NCBI RefSeq assembly: GCF_000931935.2
Contig: NZ_AZAC01000033.1
Coordinates: forward strand, 1-57,459
Origin: Dethiosulfatarculus sandiegensis
Lineage (GTDB): Bacteria > Desulfobacterota > Desulfarculia > Desulfarculales > Desulfarculaceae
Length of the DNA stretch: 57,459 nucleotides
Direction of reading: 5' to 3'
The translations under genes and the position numbers were made by a program. The first letter of the stretch is position 1, and each line of letters opens with the position of its first letter. Positions 1 to 8,450 of the stretch are shown one piece after another. Under the pieces are notes generated by a model. The model saw nothing but the letters and a program-made list of their open reading frames with translations. It ran no database searches and had not been told where the DNA came from.

Positions 1-232
1 GTTTGACAACAACAGCTAGGCCGCCCAGCCCGGGGCCGTTTTTATGCGGGAAATTACATCCCCCCTATTTCTCATATTATCGGTCAAGCGCGGCGCATCA
101 ACAAAAACTCGTTTTTTGATAAAGATAAAACCGGTTTTTATCTGCTAAAATGATCGAATAAGTATTATTACATCTTAACCCAGTCAGCTCTGCAAAGCTT
201 TAAATCCAATGCAGGCAAGCAGGGAGGTTTGC

Positions 233-820
233 ATGTCCGTAAAAAAAATACTCATGTTGGTAGGCGACTTTGTGGAAGACTATGAAGCCATGGTGCCTTA
301 TCAATGCCTGGTAATGGTGGGTCATGATGTGACAAAGGTTTGTCCGGACAAAGCCGCCGGTGATACGGTGAGAACCGCGGTGCATGATTTTGAGGGAGAT
401 CAGACCTATTCCGAAAAACCGGGTCACAATTTCCACTTAAACGGCACTTTTGATGATATTGACGAAAATGAATTCGATGCCCTGGTCATACCCGGAGGAC
501 GCTCGCCGGAGTATTTACGCTTAAACCCAAGGGTAATCGAAATTGTCCGGCATTTTGCCGAGAACCAAAAGCCCATTGCCGCCGTTTGCCATGGGCAGCA
601 GATTCTGGTTGCGGCCAATGTGGTTTCGGGCCGCACCTGCACAGCCTATCCGGCAGTAATGCCGGATCTGGAAATGGCCGGAGCCACCTGGGAAGATCAC
701 AACGAAACCTTTACCAACGCTTGCGTGGATGGGAACCTCTGCACCGCTCCGGCCTGGCCCGCCCACCCCACATGGATGAGCAACTTTTTAAAAATCCTTG
801 GCAGCACCATTGAACCTTGA
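233..820 (+). CDS. DJ-1/PfpI family protein (class I glutamine amidotransferase-like)
   Basis: A 195-residue single-domain protein of the DJ-1/PfpI superfamily, whose members include deglycases, glyoxalase III-like enzymes and stress proteins. The nucleophile elbow is visible as AVCHGQQ (Cys119, His120), and an acidic residue is available in the early GDFVEDYE segment (residues 11-18). The C-terminal GNLCTAPAWPAHP segment is typical of the family. The ATG at 233 is preferred over the in-frame ATG at 209 because GGAGG lies about 6 nt before it. It stands alone, and the next gene is convergent. The substrate cannot be deduced. Confidence 0.88.
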   Translation: MSVKKILMLVGDFVEDYEAMVPYQCLVMVGHDVTKVCPDKAAGDTVRTAVHDFEGDQTYSEKPGHNFHLNGTFDDIDENEFDALVIPGGRSPEYLRLNPRVIEIVRHFAENQKPIAAVCHGQQILVAANVVSGRTCTAYPAVMPDLEMAGATWEDHNETFTNACVDGNLCTAPAWPAHPTWMSNFLKILGSTIEP

Positions 821-961
821 TCGCAAGGCATGGCCCCGCCGAATGACGGCCCGCCGAATTGCGAGGCTTTCTTAAGGCGCGTGGTTCGAGCCAGTCGGCA
901 AAGCCCATTCTTTTGTCGACTGGCCCTCGCAAAGCTAAAAAACGTTGACCTATAAACTAAG

Positions 962-985
962 GGGAGCCTTTGCGAAAAGGCTCCC
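962..985. terminator. Hairpin between convergent genes
   Basis: A perfect 9-bp inverted repeat (GGGAGCCTT / AAGGCTCCC, 6-nt loop) lies between the end of the DJ-1 gene and the end of the convergent chemoreceptor gene. Neither strand has a good U-tract, so termination by this hairpin is inferred from position. Confidence 0.45.
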
Positions 986-1066
986 TCTTATCAATGTGTG
1001 CATCCTATTATGTGGATAGCGGACGAACATCTGCTTGCCGACGCAGGTCGCCCGGCTGCCGGGGTG

Positions 1067-3328
1067 TCAGGCCCCGTCTCCTGACTGTCTGGTTTCTTCC
1101 AAAAGGAACTGGTCCTTTTGATCAGGCATTGATTCCTGATACTCTTCCGGTTCCTGATCCTGACTGACTAATTGCAGGTTGTGGCCCTTGTTACCATCCA
1201 TGAGCTGATGAATACCTTCTATAACCTGGCCCAACTGTTCCACCTGGGCATTTAAAGTTTGAGCCACGGCGGAAGACTCCTCGGCTCCGGCGGCGTTTTG
1301 CTGGACCACCTGATCCATCTGCCCGGTTGCCTGTTTAACCTGTTCTATACCTTCAGCCTGTTCCTGGCTGGCTGATGCTATCTCACTAATGATCTGGGCG
1401 GTCTGAACCGATGAGGTGATAACCTCCTTGAATGCCTCTTTGGTCTTGTTCACCAGTTTGGAGCCGTCGTCAATCCGGGTGATGGTGGCATCAATAAGCT
1501 CCTGAGTGTTCCGGGCCGCCTCTGCCGCTCTTTGAGCCAGAGAACGCACCTCATCAGCCACCACGGCAAACCCCATTCCCGCCTCACCTGCCCGGGCAGC
1601 CTCCACCGCCGCGTTTAAAGCCAGAAGGTTGGTTTGGAAGGCAATCTCATCAATGGATTTCACTATCTTGGCAACTTCGCCACTGGACTCGGCCAGTGAC
1701 TCCATGGAACCGGCCATCTCATTCATGCGCTTTTCGGCTTTTTCAATAACCACTTTATTTTTTTCGGTAAGCTGGTCTGCCTGGCCGGCATTCTCAGCAG
1801 TACTCCTGGTCATGGAAGCCATTTCTTCCAAAGAGGCGGAGGTCTGTTCCAAAGTGGCAGCCTGTTCGCTGGTTCCCTGAGCCAGGGAGTCTGAGGCTGC
1901 GGCGATATGCTCGGCCGCATTACCGACGTTCATGGCGCCCTCATCCAGATCCGCCAACACTTTTTTCAAGGAGCCGCTTATTCCGCCGGTAATCAACCAG
2001 GCAAGGGCCAATCCCAAGAGTATGGTGGATCCGGCCACCCCCAGCATGATGTTCTGGGCTTGCTTCATGTTGCTGTCCATAATCTTGCGGGCAATCTCTT
2101 TGGTGTTTTCCCATACTTTCTGGGCCTGGGTGGCGCTTTTAAGCATGGCCTTTTCAGCGGCGGCCTGGCTTGAGGTCGCCTCAACATAGCGCTCAAAGGC
2201 CTTGCCATATGAATCCGCAGCCTTGATCAAATTTTTAGCCTGGGCAATATCCGCATCGGAAATAAGCAAACTCTCCATTCTGGCGGACCTTTTTTTGATG
2301 CTCACTAATGCCTTGCGCAGTTTTTCCGCATTAGCAGTTTGGCCGGCTACGGCAAAATCTTTTCCCAACATGCGCATATTTAAAAAGTCAAGGGCAATGG
2401 CCTGGGCCATGGCAGCTGCGGTGCGTTGTTTACCCGTCTCCAACGTGGTCTGCTGGCGCACCACATTGACCACAATCAACTGCCCTTTCAGGTAAGACTC
2501 GATTGACTTTGTGACGGCCTTGGCCGCCTCAGCCGCCTTTTCGTCGTTCATAGCCTCGCTATTTTGCATGATCTCTGATTGCGCCTGTACATATGCCTCA
2601 TGAAGTTCTTTGATCTTGCTAAGATTTTTTTTATCGATCTCTTTTTTTACCTTACTCAGGTTCCCGAATATCAGGCCCTTAAGCATAAGGTTCGGCGTTT
2701 CCCAGGCTTCAAAAGCCTTCTCCCTGGCCTCAACAGTGGTTTTAAGTTTCCACTCATTGGCCAGAAGACGGGCATTTAAGACACCCTGCAACATTTGGAC
2801 GGCATCATCTGTTGCCGAGATCAAATCACGGATCTGGACATCGGATTTACTCTGGGAATCTTCCAAGGCGCCTTCCTGGTTTTTCCGGATGGCATCTGAC
2901 ACCTTCTGGGCTGCCTTGCCCGCCTGCTCCATTTCCATTTGGGCCTGGACCTTTTCACCGGCCAGCTTGAGGTAAATACGGAACTGATCCCTGTAGCCGG
3001 CAACCTTTTCACCCGCCGTCTTAAGCTGGTCCGCATCACCGCCCAAGTCCACTTCTTTTTCCGCCCTGGTGATGTTTTCCGATAAATTATCTATAATTTT
3101 CAGGAGCTTTTGAGCTTTTCCCTGAGACATGTGCCTCATGTATTCCTGCTCTGTAAAACGGGCTTCCACTATCTGAGTCGCCATAAGCTGAATGGCCCTG
3201 CTGTCGTTGACAGCTCGGCCAACGGAGTCCAACCCGGAATAGCCCACAAAAGCTGTCACAACCAAAAGGATCAGCACAACTGCGAATCCGCCCAAAATTT
3301 TCCAAGACAGCTTCAAACTAGAAAACAT
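1067..3328 (-). CDS. Methyl-accepting chemotaxis protein with long helical periplasmic sensor
   Basis: A 753-residue transmembrane chemoreceptor. TM1 is at about residues 10-30 and TM2 at about 427-450. The cytoplasmic signalling domain is at about 480-700, with the conserved hairpin tip EIAFQTNLLALNAAVEAARAG around 561-581. The sensor of roughly 395 residues is all-helical and looks related to HBM-type sensors, but long enough for three similar segments (see findings). No clear HAMP domain follows TM2; the chain runs almost directly into the signalling helix. The start is supported by AAGGAG 6 nt before the ATG. No CheW/CheA genes are nearby, so it is an orphan receptor. The ligand is unknown. 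Confidence 0.95.
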   Translation of the reverse strand: MFSSLKLSWKILGGFAVVLILLVVTAFVGYSGLDSVGRAVNDSRAIQLMATQIVEARFTEQEYMRHMSQGKAQKLLKIIDNLSENITRAEKEVDLGGDADQLKTAGEKVAGYRDQFRIYLKLAGEKVQAQMEMEQAGKAAQKVSDAIRKNQEGALEDSQSKSDVQIRDLISATDDAVQMLQGVLNARLLANEWKLKTTVEAREKAFEAWETPNLMLKGLIFGNLSKVKKEIDKKNLSKIKELHEAYVQAQSEIMQNSEAMNDEKAAEAAKAVTKSIESYLKGQLIVVNVVRQQTTLETGKQRTAAAMAQAIALDFLNMRMLGKDFAVAGQTANAEKLRKALVSIKKRSARMESLLISDADIAQAKNLIKAADSYGKAFERYVEATSSQAAAEKAMLKSATQAQKVWENTKEIARKIMDSNMKQAQNIMLGVAGSTILLGLALAWLITGGISGSLKKVLADLDEGAMNVGNAAEHIAAASDSLAQGTSEQAATLEQTSASLEEMASMTRSTAENAGQADQLTEKNKVVIEKAEKRMNEMAGSMESLAESSGEVAKIVKSIDEIAFQTNLLALNAAVEAARAGEAGMGFAVVADEVRSLAQRAAEAARNTQELIDATITRIDDGSKLVNKTKEAFKEVITSSVQTAQIISEIASASQEQAEGIEQVKQATGQMDQVVQQNAAGAEESSAVAQTLNAQVEQLGQVIEGIHQLMDGNKGHNLQLVSQDQEPEEYQESMPDQKDQFLLEETRQSGDGA

Positions 3329-3735
3329 AGACCGCTCCTTGTCTGCAACCTGGATGGATTTCCGTCCGAAAAGGGAAAATCTGATAGTATAGGCGGCTAA
3401 GCTGAACCAAAATCATCCCCCCCTTTTAAAAGCTACCAATTTATTAGACAAATAAAATCAACTATATCTTATCTGTAAAACTAAAACAAAATCAGTTTCC
3501 CTATCTGAGCAAAAAAAAAGTTAACGTAACCCATATCACATTTTATTAAATAATGACCAGTAGTTTTTGAAAGGAACCCAATTTAAAAACCTAGTTTAAT
3601 GATTCAATTTTATATGTTAATTCGTGCAAACCAATTTTATAAAATATACTACAGCCAACTGAAACAGGTATAAATGAGATGTAATCATCCCCAGATCATC
3701 CGACTACCACGGCATTTTTAAGAACAAGCAAAACC
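3329..3735. other. AT-rich intergenic region, possible small RNA on the plus strand
   Basis: About 400 bp of AT-rich DNA upstream of the chemoreceptor with no credible coding sequence. On the plus strand a -10-like TAAAAT (3638-3643), preceded 17 nt earlier by a weak -35 (TTAATT), would launch a transcript of about 120 nt ending at the U-tract terminator at 3776. This is a weak small-RNA candidate. The region must also hold the minus-strand chemoreceptor promoter (TATACT about 60 nt upstream of its start); no sigma-28 consensus was recognised. Confidence 0.2.
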
Positions 3736-3776
3736 AAAGCCGCGACTCCAACAACCAGAGGAGCCGCGGCTTTTTT
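3736..3776 (+). terminator. Intrinsic terminator, U-tract on plus strand
   Basis: Stem of 9 bp, one A/C mismatch and 4 bp more (arms 3736-3749 and 3760-3773), 10-nt loop, then TTTTTT. The U-run is on the plus strand although both flanking genes are on the minus strand. It may act bidirectionally for the aminotransferase gene that ends at 3804, or terminate an unannotated plus-strand transcript. Confidence 0.7.
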
Positions 3777-3803
3777 GATTTATTTTTATGAAGGTTGCCT
3801 CTA

Positions 3804-4976
3804 TCAAAACTCAAGCATAACCTGGTACACAGCTTCAGTTGTCTGCGCAAGGTCTTGTTTGTCAATAGTCAACGCCGGTAAAAATCTGATCGCATTCGCC
3901 CCCGGGCTGTAACCGCAAATAATCTTTCTCTTTATAAGGCCTTCGAACAAACGTTCGGCCATATTTACAGATTGTTCTTCCCCAAGCTCAATTGCCAGCA
4001 TCAGCCCTTTACCGCGAATTTCTTTAAATTGAGAAAATCCTTCCAGCGCTCGCTTCAGGTCGGCGCCCCAAAACTCGCCCAGTCGCCCTGCCCTTTCAAC
4101 AAGGTTCAGCCTTTTCATTTCCTCAATTACAATACAGGCCACCACGCATCCCAAAGGATCATTTTGATGGGACTGGGCATGACGAAACCCGCTGGACTGA
4201 AGCACTTCAGCCACTTTGCTCTCAACAGCCACACAACTGACCGGATACCCGTTGCCCAGCCCCTTGCCCAGGCAGACGATATCGGGCCTGATGCCATAAT
4301 GCTCATACCCAAACCAACGGCCTGTGCGGCCCATTCCAGTTGTGACCTCGTCCAGCACTACCAGGCCCCCGACTCGACGAATCAAATCGGTGACAGCCTG
4401 AATCATCCTTTCAGGGAAAAAACGGACTTGCCCCAAACCTGAACCCGGCTCCAAAACAAAAGCGGCGATTTCGGAAAAATCTTGATCCCGAAGCACATCG
4501 CATTCCGTGCAATTATCAGGGTCGGCACATTTGAGGCACTTGGCAGCATCCAGGTTGAGCCAAGAGGCGGTTTCCCTGTTTCCGGCCCGGCCATAGGCTC
4601 CCAGATAGGTTTGTTTCAAGGCCACAAACCTGTGCCGCCCGGTAGCCAAGGCCGCGGCTTTTATCCCGAACTCCACAGCCTCTGACCCGGAACTTAAAAA
4701 AACAGCCTTGCCTTGGGGCATCCGGGTTAACTCAAGGACCATGGCGGAGGCCTTCTGCGCCAGGGGATTGTCAAACCTGATTCCCAGGTTGGCCAAAGAG
4801 GTGTATTGCTCTTTCAAGGCTGCGGCTATTTTCTCATGGCCATGCCCCAGGGCAGTGCACCAGATACCGGCCTCCAGATCCAGATAGCGCTCACCGCCTG
4901 CGGTGTAAAGATTCGCATTCCGTCCTTTTACAAACTCAAGATCATTGTGCGGATGGCAAAGCAAAAGACTGTTCAT
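3804..4976 (-). CDS. PLP-dependent class III aminotransferase
   Basis: A 390-residue fold-type I aminotransferase of the acetylornithine/4-aminobutyrate/ornithine group, which transfers an omega-amino group to a 2-oxo acid. Visible family marks: SSGSEAVE (about 95-102), the PLP-contacting LDE (Asp209) followed by GMGRTG, and the Schiff-base lysine in LGKGLGNGYP (Lys238). Unusually, residues 147-159 form a CxxC-x5-CxxC motif (Cys147, 150, 156, 159) that looks like a metal-binding knuckle and is not standard in the family. The start is supported by AAGGTGGGG before the ATG. It is monocistronic with no biosynthetic partner nearby, so the substrate is open. Confidence 0.88.
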   Translation of the reverse strand: MNSLLLCHPHNDLEFVKGRNANLYTAGGERYLDLEAGIWCTALGHGHEKIAAALKEQYTSLANLGIRFDNPLAQKASAMVLELTRMPQGKAVFLSSGSEAVEFGIKAAALATGRHRFVALKQTYLGAYGRAGNRETASWLNLDAAKCLKCADPDNCTECDVLRDQDFSEIAAFVLEPGSGLGQVRFFPERMIQAVTDLIRRVGGLVVLDEVTTGMGRTGRWFGYEHYGIRPDIVCLGKGLGNGYPVSCVAVESKVAEVLQSSGFRHAQSHQNDPLGCVVACIVIEEMKRLNLVERAGRLGEFWGADLKRALEGFSQFKEIRGKGLMLAIELGEEQSVNMAERLFEGLIKRKIICGYSPGANAIRFLPALTIDKQDLAQTTEAVYQVMLEF

Positions 4977-5069
4977 ACCCCCACCTTTGCTGAAGCCTCA
5001 AAAAACGGTTCAGCCATGCTAACCCGTCCGGTTTTGGCCGGTCAACCGACAAAGCCAAAGGCATAGCCG

Positions 5070-5108
5070 AACGGCTAAGGCCCATAGGCCTTAGCCGTTT
5101 GTTTTTCT
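5070..5108 (+). terminator. Strong intrinsic terminator, U-tract on plus strand
   Basis: A perfect 13-bp stem (arms 5070-5082 and 5087-5099, loop CATA) is followed by TGTTTTTCTT on the plus strand. Flanking genes are both minus-strand, so in the sense direction only the hairpin (no U-run) follows the CoA-transferase gene that ends at 5159... the stem itself lies upstream of the aminotransferase start. Its function in the minus direction is uncertain. Confidence 0.7.
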
Positions 5109-5158
5109 TATTAATTTAAAGAACAAAACCTGCAAAGAAGTCAGGAACCGAAAACAGC

Positions 5159-6472
5159 CTAAAGCAGCATCATATCCTCAGCCGCCCGCAAAAGACCGGT
5201 TCTAAACTTGGGATGGGCCAGATCTATTACGGCAAGCGCCCGATCCCTGGCGCACATGCCTTTCAAATTGGCTTTGCCATACTCAGTCACCAGCCAATGG
5301 GTGTCCATCCTGGGAGTGCTGACCATGGCGCCGCTTTCCAGCCGGGGCACAATTCTTGAGATGCTTCCTTTTCTGGCTGTGGAGGTAAAGGCCAATATGG
5401 ACTTACCCCCCGGAGCATCATAAGCGCCACGCACAAAATCCAACTGCCCCCCGGTTCCGCTGAATTGATGGCCGCGCATGAACTCGGAATTGCACTGACC
5501 CAAAAGGTCGACCTCGATTATGGAGTTAATGGAGATCATATCCCGGTTCTTAGCTATTACAGCGGGATGATTAACATAATCCACCCCATAACTCTCCATG
5601 GCCGGGTTGTCATCCATGAAGTCGAACATCTCCTGGTCTCCCTGGGCCACGGTGAATACGTGTTTTTCTGGATGCAGAGTTTTCTTTGAACCGTTTACCA
5701 CGCCCTTTTGAATCAGTTTGGCCATGCCGGGGCCAAAGACCTCGGTGTGTATACCCAGGTCTTTGTGGCTGCCTAAATAATCGGCCACCGCATTGGGCAA
5801 GCCTCCCACTCCCAACTGTAAGGTTGCCCCATCCGGCACCATTTCCGCTATGGCGCCGCCGATTGCCTTGAACTCCTCTTTTGGTGATGCGGCGGGCATC
5901 TCTTGCAAGGGCACATGGTTTTCGCAAATGGCGTGGACCTCGGAAACATGCACCGCAGAACGGCCAAATACCCGGGGCATGTTTTTGTTTACCTCAACCA
6001 AAAGCAGTCTGGCCTTGCGCGCGGCAGTGGAGGTGAAATCATTGGCCGTGCCCAAAGACATGTATCCCGCTTTGTCCATGGGTGAAACAGTGGTGACGCA
6101 AACCTCCACATCCATATTTTGGGTTATCAATCTGGGAACCTGGTGAAAATGATTGGGGATGTACTGACTTAACCCGACACTGACCAGGCCTCGATCGCCG
6201 GAGCTCACAAAGGCGGTGAAACTTTCCACGCAATCGCAAAGTTCAGGGATCAAAAGACTGTTGCAGGCATGGGCCAACGGAAGCAGGGAAAACACCTTGA
6301 GTTTCTTAAGGTCACCGTTTTTCAGCCTGCGGGCCACTGCGTTTAAAAGGCCGGGCGGTTCGGCCGTGGTCAGGGCGTGAATTAATAGGCCGTTATCCCT
6401 GATGGAGGATACAGCCTGGTCAAAGGTTGCAAGTTTCTCTTGGTAAAGATCCAGATACCTGTTGTGCTCCAT
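5159..6472 (-). CDS. Acetyl-CoA hydrolase/transferase family (acyl-CoA:carboxylate CoA-transferase)
   Basis: A 437-residue family I (Cat-type) CoA-transferase, related to 4-hydroxybutyrate and butyryl-CoA:acetate CoA-transferases. It would swap CoA between carboxylic acids through a glutamyl-CoA intermediate. The oxyanion/CoA loop is LQLGVGGLP (about 218-226), and the likely catalytic glutamate is Glu244 in HTE. The spacing from Gln219 matches the spacing I recall between Gln213 and Glu238 in 4-hydroxybutyrate CoA-transferase. GGQLDFVRGA near the C-terminus is also typical. Monocistronic. It could serve acetate or short-chain acyl activation without ATP. Exact substrates cannot be read from sequence. 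Confidence 0.9.
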   Translation of the reverse strand: MEHNRYLDLYQEKLATFDQAVSSIRDNGLLIHALTTAEPPGLLNAVARRLKNGDLKKLKVFSLLPLAHACNSLLIPELCDCVESFTAFVSSGDRGLVSVGLSQYIPNHFHQVPRLITQNMDVEVCVTTVSPMDKAGYMSLGTANDFTSTAARKARLLLVEVNKNMPRVFGRSAVHVSEVHAICENHVPLQEMPAASPKEEFKAIGGAIAEMVPDGATLQLGVGGLPNAVADYLGSHKDLGIHTEVFGPGMAKLIQKGVVNGSKKTLHPEKHVFTVAQGDQEMFDFMDDNPAMESYGVDYVNHPAVIAKNRDMISINSIIEVDLLGQCNSEFMRGHQFSGTGGQLDFVRGAYDAPGGKSILAFTSTARKGSISRIVPRLESGAMVSTPRMDTHWLVTEYGKANLKGMCARDRALAVIDLAHPKFRTGLLRAAEDMMLL

Positions 6473-6566
6473 GCCAACCCCGTGCGTTTTAAAGGTGTTT
6501 GAATTTCGCGCTCAAAACTCCGGCGAGTAATTTTATAACCAATTCTGCTACGCCCGCTTAAGGAGA

Positions 6567-7184
6567 TCAATCGACAGAAAAGCCGTTAGAATCCTTATCA
6601 AAATCATTATCCCCCAGCCAAAAGGAACCGGACTTGGGCATCATGGCCACAGTCTCTAAAAGATAATCCGGGCGGATCTTATTTTCCCAGCCGGGCATGC
6701 CCCCCTGCCAGACATAATCAAATAACCGCCTCACCTCTTTTTGATCAAAATGATAACCGCAAAAATTCAGGCAAGGACCGGAATCCGTTTCAAAAGCAGC
6801 CAGGGTCAAATCCCTTGCTTCACCGTAACCGGCGATACTCAAGGTGACAAGCTTATTAGTGGCCTTGCCTTCGCTCTTCTGAAAAAACTCAGCCCTGTCT
6901 TGCGGAAAGGGCCAACGGCGGTAAAGATCGCCTAGAAATCCATGCCTGGATATCCCGGCTATTGCTCCATGCAATTCACCCATATCCAAAGAGTATTCTA
7001 TGACCCACCCTCTTAAAAGTTCTTCAAAAGGATCTCCGGCTTGGACCAAGGCCAATCTTTTGATCAGCTCGCAAAAATCTCTGGCAAAGAAAAAACAGTT
7101 GTTCAGTAAAAGCATCTGAACTTCAATGTGGAAAAAGCCAAAGGCAACCCTGCCCGAATTTTGAGAACTAAAGCCAAGAGGCAT
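6567..7184 (-). CDS. Conserved-looking protein of unknown function
   Basis: A 205-residue soluble protein that I cannot assign to a family. The start is taken at the ATG at 7184, where GGAGGGA sits at correct spacing; a TTG four codons upstream is an unlikely alternative. Features seen: a hydrophobic, aromatic-rich N-terminal stretch (FFHIEVQMLLLNNCFFF, about 17-33) and a C-terminal Asp-rich tail. There is no signal peptide and no recognisable catalytic motif. It is transcribed divergently from the PAS-LuxR regulator, with an inverted repeat at its predicted promoter, so regulation by that neighbour is possible. Confidence 0.75.
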   Translation of the reverse strand: MPLGFSSQNSGRVAFGFFHIEVQMLLLNNCFFFARDFCELIKRLALVQAGDPFEELLRGWVIEYSLDMGELHGAIAGISRHGFLGDLYRRWPFPQDRAEFFQKSEGKATNKLVTLSIAGYGEARDLTLAAFETDSGPCLNFCGYHFDQKEVRRLFDYVWQGGMPGWENKIRPDYLLETVAMMPKSGSFWLGDNDFDKDSNGFSVD

Positions 7185-7195
7185 GGATCCCTCCA

Positions 7196-7238
7196 ATCAT
7201 TTCCCAAATGATCTAAAACAAAAACTTTAACCTGACAA
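7196..7238 (-). promoter_or_regulatory. Candidate promoter with overlapping inverted repeat
   Basis: On the minus strand TTGTCA (7233-7238), a 17-nt spacer and a weak -10 TAGATC (7210-7215) precede the unknown gene. A perfect 7-3-7 palindrome (ATCATTT-N3-AAATGAT, 7196-7212) overlaps the -10 and the start point. This is an operator-like arrangement, possibly for the divergently encoded LuxR-type regulator. Confidence 0.4.
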
Positions 7239-7480
7239 CCCCAAAGGGACCGTTTCCCAACCATGGAAACCGGCGTTCCAATATTTTGAGGTTCAGCGCC
7301 TTTGTTCTCTGTGAAAACCACTGACTGACCCTGGTTGGCCAAGCGTATATATGTTTTTCATTATAGGCGAGCCCTGAGAAAGATTGATAAAAAGATTAAA
7401 TAAAAGAATCTTGGTTTTTATCTCAAGAAACAATTTTTTAACCCAAAAACCCACACTCAGGTAATCATTTTTTAGATTTC

Positions 7481-7509
7481 TGGACAAGTTGTGTCAGGTA
7501 GGCTAAAAT
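7481..7509 (+). promoter_or_regulatory. Candidate sigma-70 promoter of the PAS-LuxR gene
   Basis: TGGACA (7481-7486), 17-nt spacer and TAAAAT (7504-7509) lie 67 nt before the regulator start codon. Both boxes match the consensus at 5 of 6 positions. Confidence 0.5.
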
Positions 7510-7575
7510 TTTTCTGCCAAAAGTTCTTTGCTTTGCATGCCATCCCTTTAACAGGGTTCGGGCCAAGGAGCCGTC

Positions 7576-8259
7576 ATGTTGGCAGCCAAATCAGAATCCA
7601 GCCAGGCCAGACCCACCCTGGAAAGCCTCATGCCCATGGCCATTCTCACCAGCATTCAAGCGCCGGTGCATGTAATCGACCGTCATTTCAATCTTATCTG
7701 GTCAAATGGCTTTACAGGGGGCAAACCGGAATACAGGCCGGGAAAAATAGTGGGCAAAAAATGTCACAAAGCCCTTTTGGGCAGAGACCACCCCTGCCCC
7801 GACTGCCCGGTGGTGGATGTTTTTTATACCGGGCATCACCAGGTGCGGGAAAAACTCTTCACGGAAATCAACCCCACCGCCCATTGGAGAGAGGTGCATT
7901 CATTTCCCATAAAGGATCATAAAGGCCGCACCCTTTATGCGGTGAAGATAGGTTTTGACATCACCAGTCAGAAACAGGCCCATGCCCGCATGGAGAGGTA
8001 CATGTATTCTTTGGAAAAAAGCCTGGGGGACTCTTCGGATCGAGGCATTGCTCCCCCCGGGGGAACCTTTGGGCTCACCCCTAGGGAGCTGGAGGTGCTA
8101 AAGCTTTTGGCCAAAGGATTCACCAGGGAAAACATTGCCCAAATACTGGGAATAAGCCCCAACACGGTAAAGACCCATGTTGTGCATGTTTACGACAAAC
8201 TGGATGTGAGTGACCGGGCCCAGGCGGCTGTTATGGCCACTCGCCTGGAAATTATCTGA
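7576..8259 (+). CDS. PAS domain-containing LuxR-family transcriptional regulator
   Basis: A 227-residue one-component regulator. An N-terminal PAS sensor (about 25-135) is joined by a short linker to a LuxR/FixJ-type helix-turn-helix (about 165-227) with LTPRELEVLKLLAKG and NIAQILGISPNTVKTHVVHVYDKL. The PAS core contains Cys63 and a CPxCP cluster (Cys74, Cys77), an arrangement seen in PAS domains proposed to sense redox state or bind a cofactor. No receiver domain or membrane segment is present. AAGGAG at good spacing supports the start. It is divergent from the unknown 205-residue gene and precedes a methyltransferase gene. The signal and targets are unknown. Confidence 0.88.
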   Translation: MLAAKSESSQARPTLESLMPMAILTSIQAPVHVIDRHFNLIWSNGFTGGKPEYRPGKIVGKKCHKALLGRDHPCPDCPVVDVFYTGHHQVREKLFTEINPTAHWREVHSFPIKDHKGRTLYAVKIGFDITSQKQAHARMERYMYSLEKSLGDSSDRGIAPPGGTFGLTPRELEVLKLLAKGFTRENIAQILGISPNTVKTHVVHVYDKLDVSDRAQAAVMATRLEII

Positions 8260-8365
8260 CTTTGGCAAAAACCAGCATGTCCTTTTTTCATCCAAGCACA
8301 ACCACATTCCGTTCTGCGCCTTTATAGCCAGGTAAATAACCCGGCCAAGTGGGTATTTCTATTTA

Positions 8366-8394
8366 TTGACTATCACATACAATTTAAATACCAT
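8366..8394 (+). promoter_or_regulatory. Candidate promoter of the methyltransferase gene
   Basis: TTGACT (8366-8371), a 17-nt spacer and TACCAT (8389-8394), 57 nt before the ATG. The -35 is good and the -10 weak. Confidence 0.35.
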
Positions 8395-8450
8395 GGCGAT
8401 ATTCGGGATTTGTTCTGAAAAAATTTCAAAACACTTTTCAGGATTATTCC

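Noticed and set aside
116..151. Promoter for the DJ-1 gene (TTGATA and TAAAAT) with an inverted repeat at 123-143
   Set aside because: The boxes are 24 nt apart, too far for sigma-70; the repeat alone is AT-rich and may be chance.
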